Below are positions 22,860-33,621 of a DNA stretch of 64,000 nucleotides, in pieces. Within the stretch, counting starts at the first letter, position 1; each line of letters begins with the position of its first letter. The stretch is from Erodium maritimum (Eukaryota > Streptophyta > Magnoliopsida > Geraniales > Geraniaceae), in assembly GCA_963921825.1 (NCBI GenBank), contig OY997589.1, positions 50,586,546-50,650,545 on the forward strand. The letters run 5' to 3'. The position numbers and the translations under genes were made by a program. The notes under the pieces are model-generated. The model was not told where the DNA came from. It did not search any database and was given only the letters and a program-made list of their open reading frames with translations.

Positions 22860-25800
22860 GCAAACGTTTAGTTTGCGAATTTATATAACGACGACATGCT
22901 CCAAATACTAGCGTTCATACGGTCTACGTCTATCTCTAGCGTACTCGTTACTAAACGTCACACCGCTCACGCCATTAATACTTTAATTATAATAATACGT
23001 AAAGAGACCTCAAATAGAACGCACAAACGTGCACCATGTCACGCAACAACAACACGAAAACTGCGTAAACAAGACGGCGAAAAAGACAGGGGTCACCGAC
23101 CCGTGACAGACCCCGTCACGGTTGGGGTCACGGTGCCGTGACGAAGGCTCTAAAATTGCCAAAACGCGCTGCTCCGTCACGGATCCGTGACACTCGCGCA
23201 GGCCAGTTTTCCAAAAATGTTTCAAACTCGACCCTTACTCCTTTTTCACCTCAAAAGAAACCTTGAATGACACACACGCTCGACCCACAAATTACCAACT
23301 CACGTCCAACAATTCTAGACCAAACACAAGTCTCCCAACCTCAATCATAAGCCGACACGGCCAAACAACAACACAACAACACGCCCACCGGGCCAACCAA
23401 AGTCGAAATACGACCACAGGGCCAATCAAGTTTAAAACACGCCCACAAGGCCAACAAATTTTAAAACTTTCTCCTTTTCATTTTAAAACCTCATTTCTTG
23501 ACATCACGTAGTTACAACCCGGTTCAGGCGTCCCAGAACTACATTGTACCCATTGATGTCAACACCGTCACGTTCGACTACAGGAGCGCTCCTGAGTCGA
23601 GTCGCGACAGCTCAAAAATGTTTCACGCGGCAACACACAATCAGTATGCCAGCAACAAAATATTGCACATACACACAAACACAAACAAGACTCAAGACAA
23701 ACGGGTCTACACACGGTTTCCGACCTGCGTACCGAACGCACGACGGGACTTTACTGACTCGACTCTCCCCACCTAATTGACGTACAGTTCGAGGTGTGAA
23801 ACCTCAAGCTCTGATACCAAGCTGTCACGCCCCAATTTCAGTAAAACCGAACTCGGAACGCGAACGTTTAAAACAATAAAACCTTTCAGACATTTTAAAT
23901 AAAACACTTTAAAACCACCAATTACTTAAACAAAATAATTATTTACAAATCAAAAGTATGTCCCACAAGCGGAAAAAATATAAGTGTATGTCGCTAGACT
24001 CAAAACTAAACCCGGACTCCCGTTCCTAGCTCTTCAAGCTTCGGAAGCTCACCTAGTCCAACCTGCGACTAGTACCTGTAGGAAAAGCAGTTAGGGGTGA
24101 GCATTTGCTCACCACCACGGATAACAGACTGACTACGACATACTTAGCAGACAATGTCGGTAACACAACAACAACTCAACACCGGGGACTACTATCCCCA
24201 AACTCAAGTAACCCGACTGACACACACACACTGTTACTTTCCTCAACCGACTCAACACTTGGACACGTAATGTAGACCCGACACAACGATTGACAACCGC
24301 CTCCAAAGACACGACAGACAACCATGCAACACCCAAGATCACAAAGGATCGCACACCAAACAAGATCACAAAGGATCGCACGCCAGCTGCTCAGTAACCC
24401 CCTCTCTCTCGCCCTTTACTGATCCCTGTCAGGTCAGGCGGTCGACCTGTCGCGCAACTTCTCCCGATCTCAGTCGGGAGGCTAGCCCACAACCTCTCCC
24501 CTTCCCCCGATCCCTGTCGGGAGGCTAGCCACACCCGCGCACACTTCTCCCAATCCCTGTCGGGAGGCTAGCCCACAACCTCTCCCCTTCCCCCGATCCC
24601 TGTCGGGAGGCTAGCCACACCTCACGCAACTTCCCCGAAACAAAGTCGGGTCTCCAACCTCAGGTAACCACAATCACAATCACAAGCAAAGTTCAACAAA
24701 CAGCAACAACACAGGTTCAACACTCCACAAGCACTCATGGTCACCCAAGACACCACAGTGAAACACGGGTTCAACAACCCTACCAGCACTCACGGCCACC
24801 CAAGACACATCGACAATGACTCACGGGCTCAACAACCCCACGGGCACTCACGGCCTCCCAAGACACGCCAACAGTAACTCACGGGCTCAACAACCCCATG
24901 CGCACTCATGGCCTCCCAAGACACACCAACAGTAACTCACGGGCTCAACAACCCTACGGGCACTCATGGCCTCCCAAGACACACCAACAGTAACTCACGG
25001 GCGCAATAACCCCACGGGCACTCATGGCCTCCCAAGACACACCAACAGTAAAACACGGGCTCTCATGGACACCCAAGACACAACAGTAAAGTACGGGCTC
25101 TCATGGCCACCCAAGACACAGCACTAAAGTACGGGCTCTCATGGCCACCCAAGACACAAACTAAACAATCAACCTCCGGGCATGGTCATATGCCTCCAGT
25201 AATTCTAATATCAACAGGCTCACAATCAACCTCTGGGCATAACCAAATGCCTCCAGTAGTTCTAATATTAACAGTACACTGCTCCTACGACACTACTAAG
25301 TGACACATGCATTTCTATTGTTCGATACGTTCCCGTATCATATGACACCACCTGGTGTCGCCTGCCTTTCTATTGTTCGATAAACTTACTTAACCCACGA
25401 CACCCAAGTGTCACATGCATTTCTACTGTTAACTTTCCCTAATCAGGGCCGAGATCCGGCTACTTTTCCCTACCTAGTATGCTTTCTCCAAAAGCGCACT
25501 AACAAGCTCCGGCGTGATCTCGATCACTCGCCTAGCTTTCCCTTTCCTCTATCTGCAGCACGATCTAAAAGAACACAATTTATATACTTTTAAGTTCGCA
25601 GACATAAACCGGAATTTAATAAACTTGACGCCCAAAAGTAACCCTGACAATGTCGATCACTCCCAAACCTCCCAATTACTCGACATTGTCGATAATGGAC
25701 CCGGAAAAGCCCGATTCGCCCGACATGGCGAATCTGCCCGGGTTTTGGAAACGCCCTTTCGGGGCTCCGAAAATTCCCGTTTTCGTTTCTACGGTCTTAG

Positions 25801-26806
25801 AATAATTCAAGGGTTCCTATGCACTCGACGGAATCCAATTCCGACTTCCGAGTAATTCAATTAGCGTTTCAAGTTTCTAAACTCATCAATTACAACTTTT
25901 ACAATTTAATTCCAAATTTCGATCCGGTTGTAGATTAATGATTCGGGGAACGTCCTAAACCACACGAACACGAACACCCGAGCACGTGGGCCCCACCCAG
26001 CCAACCTTGGTCGTGGGTGGCTAGGGCTCAAATGGTCCCGGCTCACCATGGTGGTGGCCGGCCCTAGCTCCGGCCAACCACCCCATGGCCGGCCGGCCAC
26101 CCTACATGGTGGTCAGAGCTCCCCCCGAGCTTCCGGTCACCGGAAAACGTCCCTCTTCACTCCAAAACGTCTCCAACGATCCCCAATCCTCAATACAACC
26201 CTAAACTACTAGATTCAAACCAAACCCTAATTTTCAAACCTAACAAAATGAAAATCGGTTAGGTGCTCAACGTAGAGAACGTCGACGTGAGCTCGATTCC
26301 TTTAGCTTTGAGACGATCCAAAGGTTAGATGAACGGGAATAGTGGCAAGACTCCAACCCTCCTTCTCTTTGACATGTGTCAAGTGGGTCCCACACCTTGT
26401 TGGAAAGACATCCTCTAGATATTTTCCAATCAGATTCGCGAAAATCGGACGTTTCGGGCCCCGAACGGTCACTTTTTCCAAGAAATTATGAAATTTCACG
26501 AGCTACAAGGAAACGGCTCAACTAAGACCGCTGCGATGACGGATAAGCTTTTTGGATCCAAAACGGTCCTCGAATGGACCAAAACGTCGCTCGGTTGACT
26601 TTTCAAGCGAAAAGTCAACATTTCCCAAATTGGTCAGAAAGTTGCCCTGAGTCCCCCGGAACTCACTTTGGTCGATATCGGGGTCAACTTAAGTCGGGAA
26701 TGACCCTCGGGGTCAATCTTAGGTTTAATTAAGTGTCTGCTTAAAATTTTTAAATTTTCCTGTTTTTCGCAGATTTGACTAGTGTTGACCGGGAGCGGTT
26801 CTTACA

Positions 26807-29800
26807 CAATCGATGTCAATGGCACCGTTAACACCTTCAATTCATCCTTGAACTGTTCTTCAAACCCAGTGTCATTGTTATACATATCGTACGATACCTA
26901 GTATATCAATAAATGTAAAGTAAATAAAGTATAGCAATACCTTGCTAGTATAAAACCCATAAAATAATCATACGATAAATGTAGTCTTACACTAGCTGGT
27001 GATGATAGAAACAACCGACACGGCGATGTGCTGCTCCTCAACTCCTCCATATGGTTGAGGTAGTTGGACCACGCGTCAACCACTTGGCTCATAACCCACA
27101 TTCTGTCCATCAATGTGCGCATCCCCTCCCTTGTTACCTTAAAAGGAGAGCATTTGTAAACGAATTCCCTGTAAATATGAAAAAGAGCGTGAGATGTGTT
27201 GCATGTGCAAACCTTGTAACAAGATATAAATGTAAATGTAAATCAAGCTACTCACATTTTACGGCCAGCGACAGAATACATCCATCGTGTCAGCTGATGC
27301 TCGTCGTCATCCAAATTGCTCCGAACATCCGTTTTCCTGTCCACATATGGAGAACAGTACACAGCAACTGGTGCTATCGCACGAACATATGGGACGACCT
27401 TAGGGGTGCATACAATTGCGGACATCGGGTCAAACGATGGTTCAGCACGGCTCATTTTCATGCGAACATCAAAACCTTTTGCGCATACGGGGGAGTCTGA
27501 CTCATCTGAGCTTGTATCCGTGTCAACGGGAATTGGTTCAGGGTATTCACGTGCAATGTCAGCAGCAACATCGATTGGGTCAAAGTCGTCAAACAAGGTC
27601 TTTGCAATTGAATCACGGAGTCTACTCGTGTTGGGAGAAACTTTATCTGCTTGTGGTGGGAATGGTCCAAAAGGTGCTGCTGGTGATGTACTCATCTGGG
27701 CCGCTGGTGAGGTATCAAATTGTGACAATAAACGGAACGATGGGGGTGAAATAGGTTGTGCAGGGTTTGAACTGTGATCACATTCACCTTTAACATTACG
27801 TCCATGGGTACCAAATAACCCATCAATCGTATCCCAACCACCTGGTAGATCAAACCACGGATCCTGCGTTGGTAGTGCATCCTCGGGTTGTGTAGCGGGT
27901 AAATCATCTGGGTGTGCATCCGGAAAGGCGCGCTGGCACATAGCTGCAACACATTTGAACCATTCGGTACCAGAGTGTTTTGTGAACCCTTCCCGCATCA
28001 ACTCGGACATTTCAGTATTTCCTTCCTTAATCTTGGTGACAGCAGCACACCATCTGTTCGCAAACATTTGTACCATATACATATGTGATAATAAAATGGT
28101 TAGCTGAGTAATTATGTATGTGGTAATAATCCATTATTACGGCCATATTAACGTGCGTAATATGTAAAATATAAACAAAATGTGTATTTGCAGATGATGA
28201 TGTCTGTAACGTAAAATGTAAAATGTAAATAAACAGCATGTAAAATGTAAAATCAAATAATATATATAATTATATCATATAAACAGCATCATAATTTAAT
28301 CACCCATATATGGTAGTATTACCACCTGGCTATCGTCTAGCTCGGCTTCTTCAGTGTGTTTGTCTGTACTGCTTCCATCTTCTGGGCATGGACTATGGTA
28401 GCTGGTAGGAGATTCAGTTGGATCGATGGGAGCTGGAGGACTAGCTGTGTGTGGGGCCGGAGGAGATTGGGGATTTTCCACGGGGTGATGTGGCAAATTA
28501 GGTTCATCGGCCGGGCGCAACAGAGGATCGACCAAAATGTGACCTTTGCCAAAAAGGTCAAGTGATATCTCTTCCTTCTGCCTTTCACTAACTGATGTAG
28601 TGTCCCATCCAATCAGTGACGGCCATGCACGGGGGACACGTCTCACGCCAACCTCAACACGATCAAGGTAGAATAACTGTAAAATGTAAATACATGTAAA
28701 TATAATTCATGTGAACTTCATCCACGAACAAAACAAAGTTATAATCGGTAAAATCAAAGCATACCAGCAAAAAGGTTATTGGCCCAACAAAAAATCTGGA
28801 CTCAGGGCTCTGGGTATGCCAAGTCTTCCTAGAATCGGCGAGTTTGTTAACTACGGTTTGGCACCAGTTGAACTCCCGTATACGAGTCACATCAGCAATA
28901 GAGTTAAAGCAAGTCTGGTTGGCAAGATTGTCGGTCCGATGCTCTATCATCATGGTTACAAATAACACCATGAAATTCCTCTTGAAATTATCCCTGTATT
29001 CCCCGGTAGATATTATGTGGTCAGCGATAATAGACGTAGTTAGATGGTCACGGTCGTCTTCGTCAAATTGAGACCTCTAGTTCTCTAGATCAGGTGCCAC
29101 TGTAGCCCGTACGCATCACACGTAACCTCCCTCCCGCCAATCGGTATGCCGAGGGTGTCGTGCACATCACGCTCTGTTATGCGTAACTTCCCATTGTTCA
29201 TCCTGAGTGACATACTGCCATAATCGAAATTATCAACCAAAAAGTATGCTAACGTACTTGGTATACGCCTGATATTCAAATGCAGCACATGTTGGAAACC
29301 AATCTCCTCAACTGCTTTCCTTTGGTTGGGGTTTAATGAGCTGATAACATCAATCAACTTCTTGGGGGACGATCTAATACGTAGCCAAGGTAAATCCTTG
29401 CGCTTCTTTGATACCAACTTCACCTCAGCCGTCTTCCCAAACTTGTAGTGTTTACGTCTACTTTCCTTAACGCATTCAGGCTTCCTTTTCCTAGATGATT
29501 CTCCCTTAGTTGGTACACTAGATCTGAACCTCCTGACGGGGGGTCTCTGTTGCTTGTCGGACCTAGAGGTGGGGGCAGGCTTCGAATCGGGAGATTTCCA
29601 GATATCGTTGCCATGCTTCTGATCGCGCTTGCTAACGTATAATCTTTGTAGTTCAGCGAGTGGCACATCATAATCCTCGCTCTCATAAGATTCATCGCTC
29701 TCAGAAGATTCAATGTTGATGTGATCCTGATTGGGAGCGTCCTCAAAATCTGAATCATCTGAATATGGACCACACCAAACTAATTAATTCTAAACCGTAA

Positions 29801-30569
29801 CACAATAATGAACCGAACAACCATACATACGCAAATTCAAAAAATGGAAGAATGCATGCTACACAAATTAATCACATTATATTTGCCAAGATATTATGTG
29901 AATATTCTATAAAACCAATGAGAAGATGATATTCCCATGATGTTGTGTTTGGTTACATTAATGTGTTGCAACTTACATCAAAAAACGTTAAATTCAAGCT
30001 ATTACAATTGTTTACATTTATGAATATGTAACATACATCCACAATATTATTCACATTAGGTCTATAAAACTTAATATATAGAATGTATTGACTGAAATGT
30101 AAAAATACGATATCATTCTGTAGTGCATGCATCTCATGCAACAACAGTGTAATAGTAGCATTAACCAAATGCATGATCCACTACAATCATATTATGACAT
30201 ATTCTACACCATACACTACCACCACAATACACCTAATCGACTCACAAGAACTATTTAGATTACATGTATGCGTATTAAGGTACTCTATTAGCAAAATGAA
30301 TGGATCTAATATGAAATGTAATTAAGTGTGATGTATATGTAATTTGATCATGAAAAATTCATTAATCAAAAAAGGCTTGCATTATACATATGGGAATCCC
30401 AAAACATTAACAAATAATTTACCAAACCCATCATGCATTATTAAAATAACTGAGCAACCTGAAGACTGTGAAAAAAAAAAATTAATTCCAAGATACCTTC
30501 TAGCACAAATCGAGGCGTGCTCCTGCTTGCTTTGCCCTTCCTGTCTCCTTTACCACTTCTTGTCCTCAT
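26807..30569 (-). pseudogene. Ulp1-type gene, N-terminal two-thirds
   Basis: Exon 1 (30569-30497) reads MRTRSGKGDRKGKASRSTPR and splices in frame over a 738-bp intron to an acidic stretch (DDSDFEDAPNQDH) at 29758. Exon 2 continues to 28765 and contains FVLFVTMMIEHRT-like and DVTRIREFNWC motifs. Exon 3 (28676-28304) has LDRVEVGVRRVPRAW. Exon 4 (28053-27256), exon 5 (27168-26991) and exon 6 (26897-26812) keep frame across junctions. The right end of the gypsy element follows at 26806. Inside exon 2 a frame change and a TAG near 29065-29090 damage the gene independently of the insertions. Confidence 0.7.
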
Positions 30570-31098
30570 ACTATAATAATCTGCAAAAAACCCCAAATCA
30601 ACAACCAGTCCACATATATATTACATGCAATATAAGCACACCGAGAGCACACGAAAATGGTTAATAACCGTATAAACCAATTAACTGTATTGGTTAAAAA
30701 CACTGAACTGAAGCACTTAGATCTTCAGCTGCAAAAACTCGTCTTCTGTAAACCCTAGAAATCCAACCGATACTGAATGTAACTACATATCAAGTAGAGA
30801 TATTTACTTACCCGATTATCGTTGCACGACACCGCGTATTTGGAAAATCAAAATCAAAATCTTCAATCGAGCGCGAATCAAGCACGGAGAGTAATCGTCG
30901 CGAAATCCGAGGGGCGCGTTGCTGTGGAATTTACTTGGTTGCCCTTCAGAACTGTCTGAGTTACATTACGAATCAAGCACGCGCGCGAGTAATTACGATC
31001 CGTGCCACTGATGTGTAATGTAATCGTGGCTGTTGATTGTTAAGATCCTAAGGCTGAGAATAATCCGCACGTTTGTACAGAATGGGGTGTTTGTACCT
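30570..31098. other. Right terminal region of the MULE
   Basis: Holds the presumed promoter side of the Ulp1-type gene and the element end. Read on the minus strand from 31098 the end shows CAGGTACAAAC, TGTACAAAC about 20 bases in, and TTAGGATC about 50 bases in. This matches the end module of the (TA)n-flanked elements to its right. A (TA)-rich tract (31106-31127) follows. Confidence 0.55.
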
Positions 31099-31409
31099 GA
31101 AAAAAAATATATTTATATATATATATAGGAGAGCAATCAGGTGCGAACCATGAGTTACGGTGCGAACATGCGAACTCAACCAGATTGCGCCATGTGTCGC
31201 GCTCGGAAAATGCCCCCCTTTTTTTTATAATCAAGTTTATTAATTCGATTTTTCCCGTTTCGCTTCAACTCCGATTTCATTTTTTCCTGCGCCAATATTC
31301 TTATTTTTTCAAGAGCTTTCTAACAAGTAGTGGATTGCATATATTTTGATGTGTTTTGGAATAAGTGTGTGGATGTGTGACTATAAGTGCGAAAAAGTGT
31401 GATGTGTTT

Positions 31410-31600
31410 TGCAAATTTAGTGTATATGGTTTGCGGATTTAGTGTATATGTTTTGCGGATTTAGTGTATATGGTTTGCGAATTTAGTGTGTTTTGCAAAT
31501 TTAGTGTATATGGTTTGCGGATTTAGTGTATATGGTTTGCGGATTTAGTGTATATGGTTTGCGAATTTAGTGTATATGGTTTGTGAATTTAGTGTTATTT
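31410..31600 (+). repeat. Subterminal tandem repeats, left array
   Basis: About eight copies of a roughly 22-bp unit, TTTGCGGATTTAGTGTATATGG and variants (some with GAATTT for GGATTT, some shortened). The same unit occurs in opposite orientation at 31947-32105. Confidence 0.8.
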
Positions 31601-31663
31601 ATAGTGTGTCCATATATATATGTTATATGTGTGTTGCTCAAAATTGTATCTTTATTGATTCAG

Positions 31664-31932
31664 TGCTCTCAATGCTGTTGCATCTCCAAATGTCAAAGTG
31701 CTTGTAGTTGGCAACCCCTGTAACACCAAGTCAGTTACTTAAATCATCATATTAATTCATCTTATTAATTTTCTAATACCATATATAAATATATATACTA
31801 TATTATGTTGATTTGTAATATCTTCATCTTCTTGATGTTCAGTGCATTTGATTTGTTTGAAAAATGCTCCCAACATACCAGCAAAGAACTTCCATGCCTT
31901 GACTCGATTAGATGAGAATAGAGCAAAATGTC
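31664..31932 (+). pseudogene. Captured fragment of a chloroplast NADP-malate dehydrogenase gene (two exons and an intron)
   Basis: Exon piece 31664-31729 translates to ALNAVASPNVKVLVVGNPCN and is followed by a GT...AG intron (31730-31842). The second exon piece 31843-31932 translates, after one extra T near 31847, to [15 protein letters not shown] and then [13 protein letters not shown]. This is the NAD(P)-binding and active-site-side region of plant NADP-dependent malate dehydrogenase (ALNAVAS...[18 protein letters not shown]...[12 protein letters not shown] in that family). That enzyme reduces oxaloacetate to malate in the chloroplast stroma and is thioredoxin-regulated. Only about 50 codons are present, with neither start nor end and with a frameshift, so no enzyme can be made. 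The retained intron shows that genomic DNA, not mRNA, was captured. Confidence 0.85.
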
Positions 31933-31946
31933 CCTATTCAGTAAAT

Positions 31947-32105
31947 TCGCAAACCATATACACTAAATTCGCAAACCATATACACTAAATCCGCAAACCA
32001 TATACACTAAATTTGCAAAACACACTAAATCCGCAAACCATATACACTAAATCTGTACACCATATACACTTAATACGCAAACCATATACACTAAATTTGC
32101 AAAAC
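31947..32105 (-). repeat. Subterminal tandem repeats, right array (inverted)
   Basis: About seven copies of CCATATACACTAAATCCGCA and variants, the reverse complement of the left array at 31410-31600. Confidence 0.8.
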
Positions 32106-32395
32106 ACATCACACTTTTTCGCACTCATATTCACACATCCACACACGTGTTCAAACACACATCAAAATATATGCAATCCACTACTTGTTAGAAAGCTCTT
32201 GAAAAAATAAGAATATTGGCGCAAAAAAAAATTAAATCGGAGTTGAAACGAAGCGGGAAAAATTAAATTAATAAACTTGGTGGGGAAAAAAATGAGCATT
32301 TCTAAGCGCGACACGTGTCATGTTGTTGTTGAGTTCGCAGGTTCGCATTTTAAGAGGGGTTCGCACCTGATTGCTCCCCTATATATATATATATA

Positions 32396-32840
32396 GGGTT
32401 GGTATCAGGTACAAACCCCCTCTTATTGTGCAAACTACGAACCCACGAGAGCCATAGGATCCCCCAAAAGTAATGTCAGCAGAGCGCACCAGATGCTGAC
32501 ACATGGACAATAAATATATAAAACAACGCACCTTATTGTGCAAACTACGAACTCACCAGGTGCTGACACGTGGCGCGCACAATGCTGATAGTTTGCGCAG
32601 CACGGTGCTAATAGTTTAGCACAAATGCAAACTATCAGCACTGTGTGCGCCACGTGTCAGCACCTGGTGAGTTCGTAGTTTGCACAATAAGGTGCGTTGT
32701 TTTATATATTTATTGTCCATGTGCAGTTTGCGCGCAAACTATTTGCACCATGCTGCGCAAACTATCAGCACTGTGCACGCCACGTGTCAGCACATGATGA
32801 GTTCGTAGTTTGCACAATAAGGGTGGTTTTTACTGGATAG

Positions 32841-32882
<42 letters not shown>

Positions 32883-33209
32883 CTATCCAGTAAAAACCAC
32901 CCTTATTGTGCAAACTACGAACTCACCAGGTGCTGACACGTGGCACGTTTAGTGCTGAAAGTTTGCGCAGCACGGTGCTAATAGTTTGGGACTATTAGCA
33001 CTGTGCGCCCAAACTATTAGCACTCTGCGCGCCACGTGTCAGCGCCTGGTGAGTTCGTAGTTTGCATAATAAGGTGCGGTGTTTTATATATATATTGTCC
33101 ACGTGTCAACATCTGGTGCGCTCTACTGACATCACTTTGGGGGGATCCTGTGGCTCTCATGGGTTCGTAGCTTGCACAATAAGGGGGGGTTTGTACCTGA
33201 TACCAATCC
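32396..33209. mobile_element. Nested (TA)n-flanked palindromic MITE complex
   Basis: Outer ends are GGGTTGGTATCAGGTACAAACC (left) and GGTTTGTACCTGATACCAATCC (right). Inverted similarity runs about 170 bp inward, past ACGAACCCACGAGAGCCATAGG and TGTCAGCAG motifs. Inside, a further inverted pair starts at a TATATAAAACAACGCACC / GTGCGTTGTTTTATATA boundary (about 32512-32710). A head-to-head pair meets at (TA)15 (32847-32876). It looks like repeated insertion of the same family into (TA)n inside earlier copies. Confidence 0.7.
32780..32940. repeat. Large palindrome around (TA)15
   Basis: GGGTGGTTTTTACTGGATAGC and its exact reverse complement flank a 30-base TA tract (32847-32876). Arm similarity continues outward through GCACAATAAG and GAGTTCGTAGTTTGC for at least 55 bases. 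It could extrude as a cruciform. Confidence 0.8.
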
Positions 33210-33227
33210 TATATATATATATATATA

Positions 33228-33589
33228 GGGTAGCTATCCAGTAAAAACCATCCTTATTATGCAAACTACGAACCAATCTAAGCCACAGGATGCGGTCAAA
33301 GTGACGTCAGCAGAGCGCGCGCGATGCTGACACGTGGCCGCTTCGCGCGCGCCTCTGCCTGCGCGCGTGAGCGTGTTGACCACGCGCGCGCACAGTGCTA
33401 ATAGTTTGGGCGCACAGTGCTAATAGTTTAGCACAGTGTCAAACTATTAGCACTGTGCGCCCAAACTATTAGCACTATGCGTGCTACGTGTCAGCACTGT
33501 GCGCGCGCACCAGCAGCGCGCGCGCCGACGTGTCAGCACCTGGTGAGTTCGTAGTTTGCACAATAAGGGGTGGTTTGTACCTGATACCA

Positions 33590-33593
<4 letters not shown>
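33228..33593. mobile_element. (TA)n-flanked MITE
   Basis: Starts GGGTAGCTATCCAGTAAAAACC and ends GGTTTGTACCTGATACCAACCC, with (TA)n on each side (33210-33227 and 33594-33621). The centre is a GC-rich palindrome built from GTGCTAATAGTTTG units and (CG)-rich words. Confidence 0.75.

Positions 33594-33621
<28 letters not shown>

Larger units (their letters stand above)
17869..26806 (-). mobile_element. Ty3/gypsy element with gag and protease only, 8.9 kb
   Basis: LTRs at 17869-21046 (3.18 kb) and 23823-26806 (2.98 kb, with an internal deletion near 26370). The plus strand begins TGTCACGCCCC and ends TCTTACA. On the minus strand the primer binding site TGGTATCAGAGC (23808-23819) and purine tract CTTAAGGGGGTAGAT (about 21047-21061) are in place. 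The internal region is only 2.78 kb and carries gag and a protease-like stretch. Reverse transcriptase, RNase H and integrase are absent, so the element is non-autonomous. Flanks are CAACC (17864-17868) and CAATC (26807-26811), a target duplication with one mismatch. LTRs differ by about 3-4% in the first 250 bp by eye, older than the copia. It has several breaks. Gag and LTR size suggest a chromovirus, possibly Tekay-like, which is tentative. Confidence 0.85.
5415..30569 (-). pseudogene. Ulp1/C48-type cysteine protease gene of the MULE, about nine exons, split by 20.8 kb of insertions
   Basis: Reading from the right, the exons I can support are 30497-30569 (ATG at 30569), 28765-29758, about 28304-28676, 27256-28053, 26991-27168, 26812-26897 continuing at 17859-17868, 17684-17763 continuing at 5968-6025, 5678-5872 and 5415-5585 (TGA). 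Most junctions keep frame with GT...AG; the one between 28304 and 28053 is unresolved. The protein would be about 1,000 residues: an acidic N-terminus, a domain with motifs ITERDVHDTLGIPIGG and LDRVEVGVRRVPRAWPSL (seen in plant transposon Ulp1 proteins), a long variable middle, then the peptidase core with His (HHYTVMCIDL), Asp (ELFDN) and Cys (DDCGIY). The oxyanion Gln expected six residues before Cys appears to be Pro. Besides the insertions, there is a frame change and a TAG near 29065-29090. Known: the family cleaves SUMO-like modifiers. The role in transposons is unclear. Confidence 0.75.
1..31098. mobile_element. Large FAR1/Ulp1 Mutator-like transposon (MULE), left end outside window, split by nested retroelements
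   Basis: Seen: a FAR1-type MULE transposase gene on the plus strand (1-2397) and a Ulp1-type protease gene on the minus strand (30569 to 5415) point towards each other, with two small open frames between them. The right end, read on the minus strand from about 31098, carries CAGGTACAAAC, then TGTACAAAC, then TTAGGATC. The short elements at 32396-34075 show the same motifs in the same order and spacing, and like them this end abuts a (TA)n tract. Known: some plant MULEs carry a Ulp1-like gene beside the transposase (Kaonashi type). Inferred: the whole block is one element. Removing the two insertions at 6026-17678 and 17869-26806 leaves about 10.5 kb in the window. Non-coding parts are rich in ATGTAAA/TTTACAT. 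The main uncertainty is the unseen left end. Confidence 0.7.
31128..32379. mobile_element. Non-autonomous (TA)n-flanked inverted-repeat element carrying a captured gene fragment
   Basis: Left end GGAGAGCAATCAGGTGCGAACC, right end its near-complement GGTTCGCACCTGATTGCTCCCC, flanked on both sides by (TA)n (31106-31127 and 32380-32395). Inverted-repeat similarity extends about 80 bases inward, including the GTGTCGCGC / GCGCGACACGTG stretches. Further in, arrays of a roughly 22-bp repeat lie in opposite orientations. The centre holds a piece of an NADP-malate dehydrogenase gene. The end module resembles that of the large MULE to the left, so it is probably mobilised by the same transposase (inferred). 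A captured host gene inside a MULE-like element is the Pack-MULE pattern. Confidence 0.8.

Noticed and set aside
21893-22911. Long frames on both strands over the gypsy gag
   Set aside because: GC-rich gag sequence opens alternative frames. Only the minus-strand frame with the gag motifs and zinc knuckle is meaningful.
17864-26811. A perfect target duplication for the gypsy element
   Set aside because: The flanks are CAACC and CAATC. One base differs, so it is reported as a near match only.
5415-30569. The Ulp1-type gene as a host SUMO protease
   Set aside because: The N-terminal domain motifs, the convergent FAR1 transposase and the shared transposon end at 31.1 kb fit a MULE gene better.
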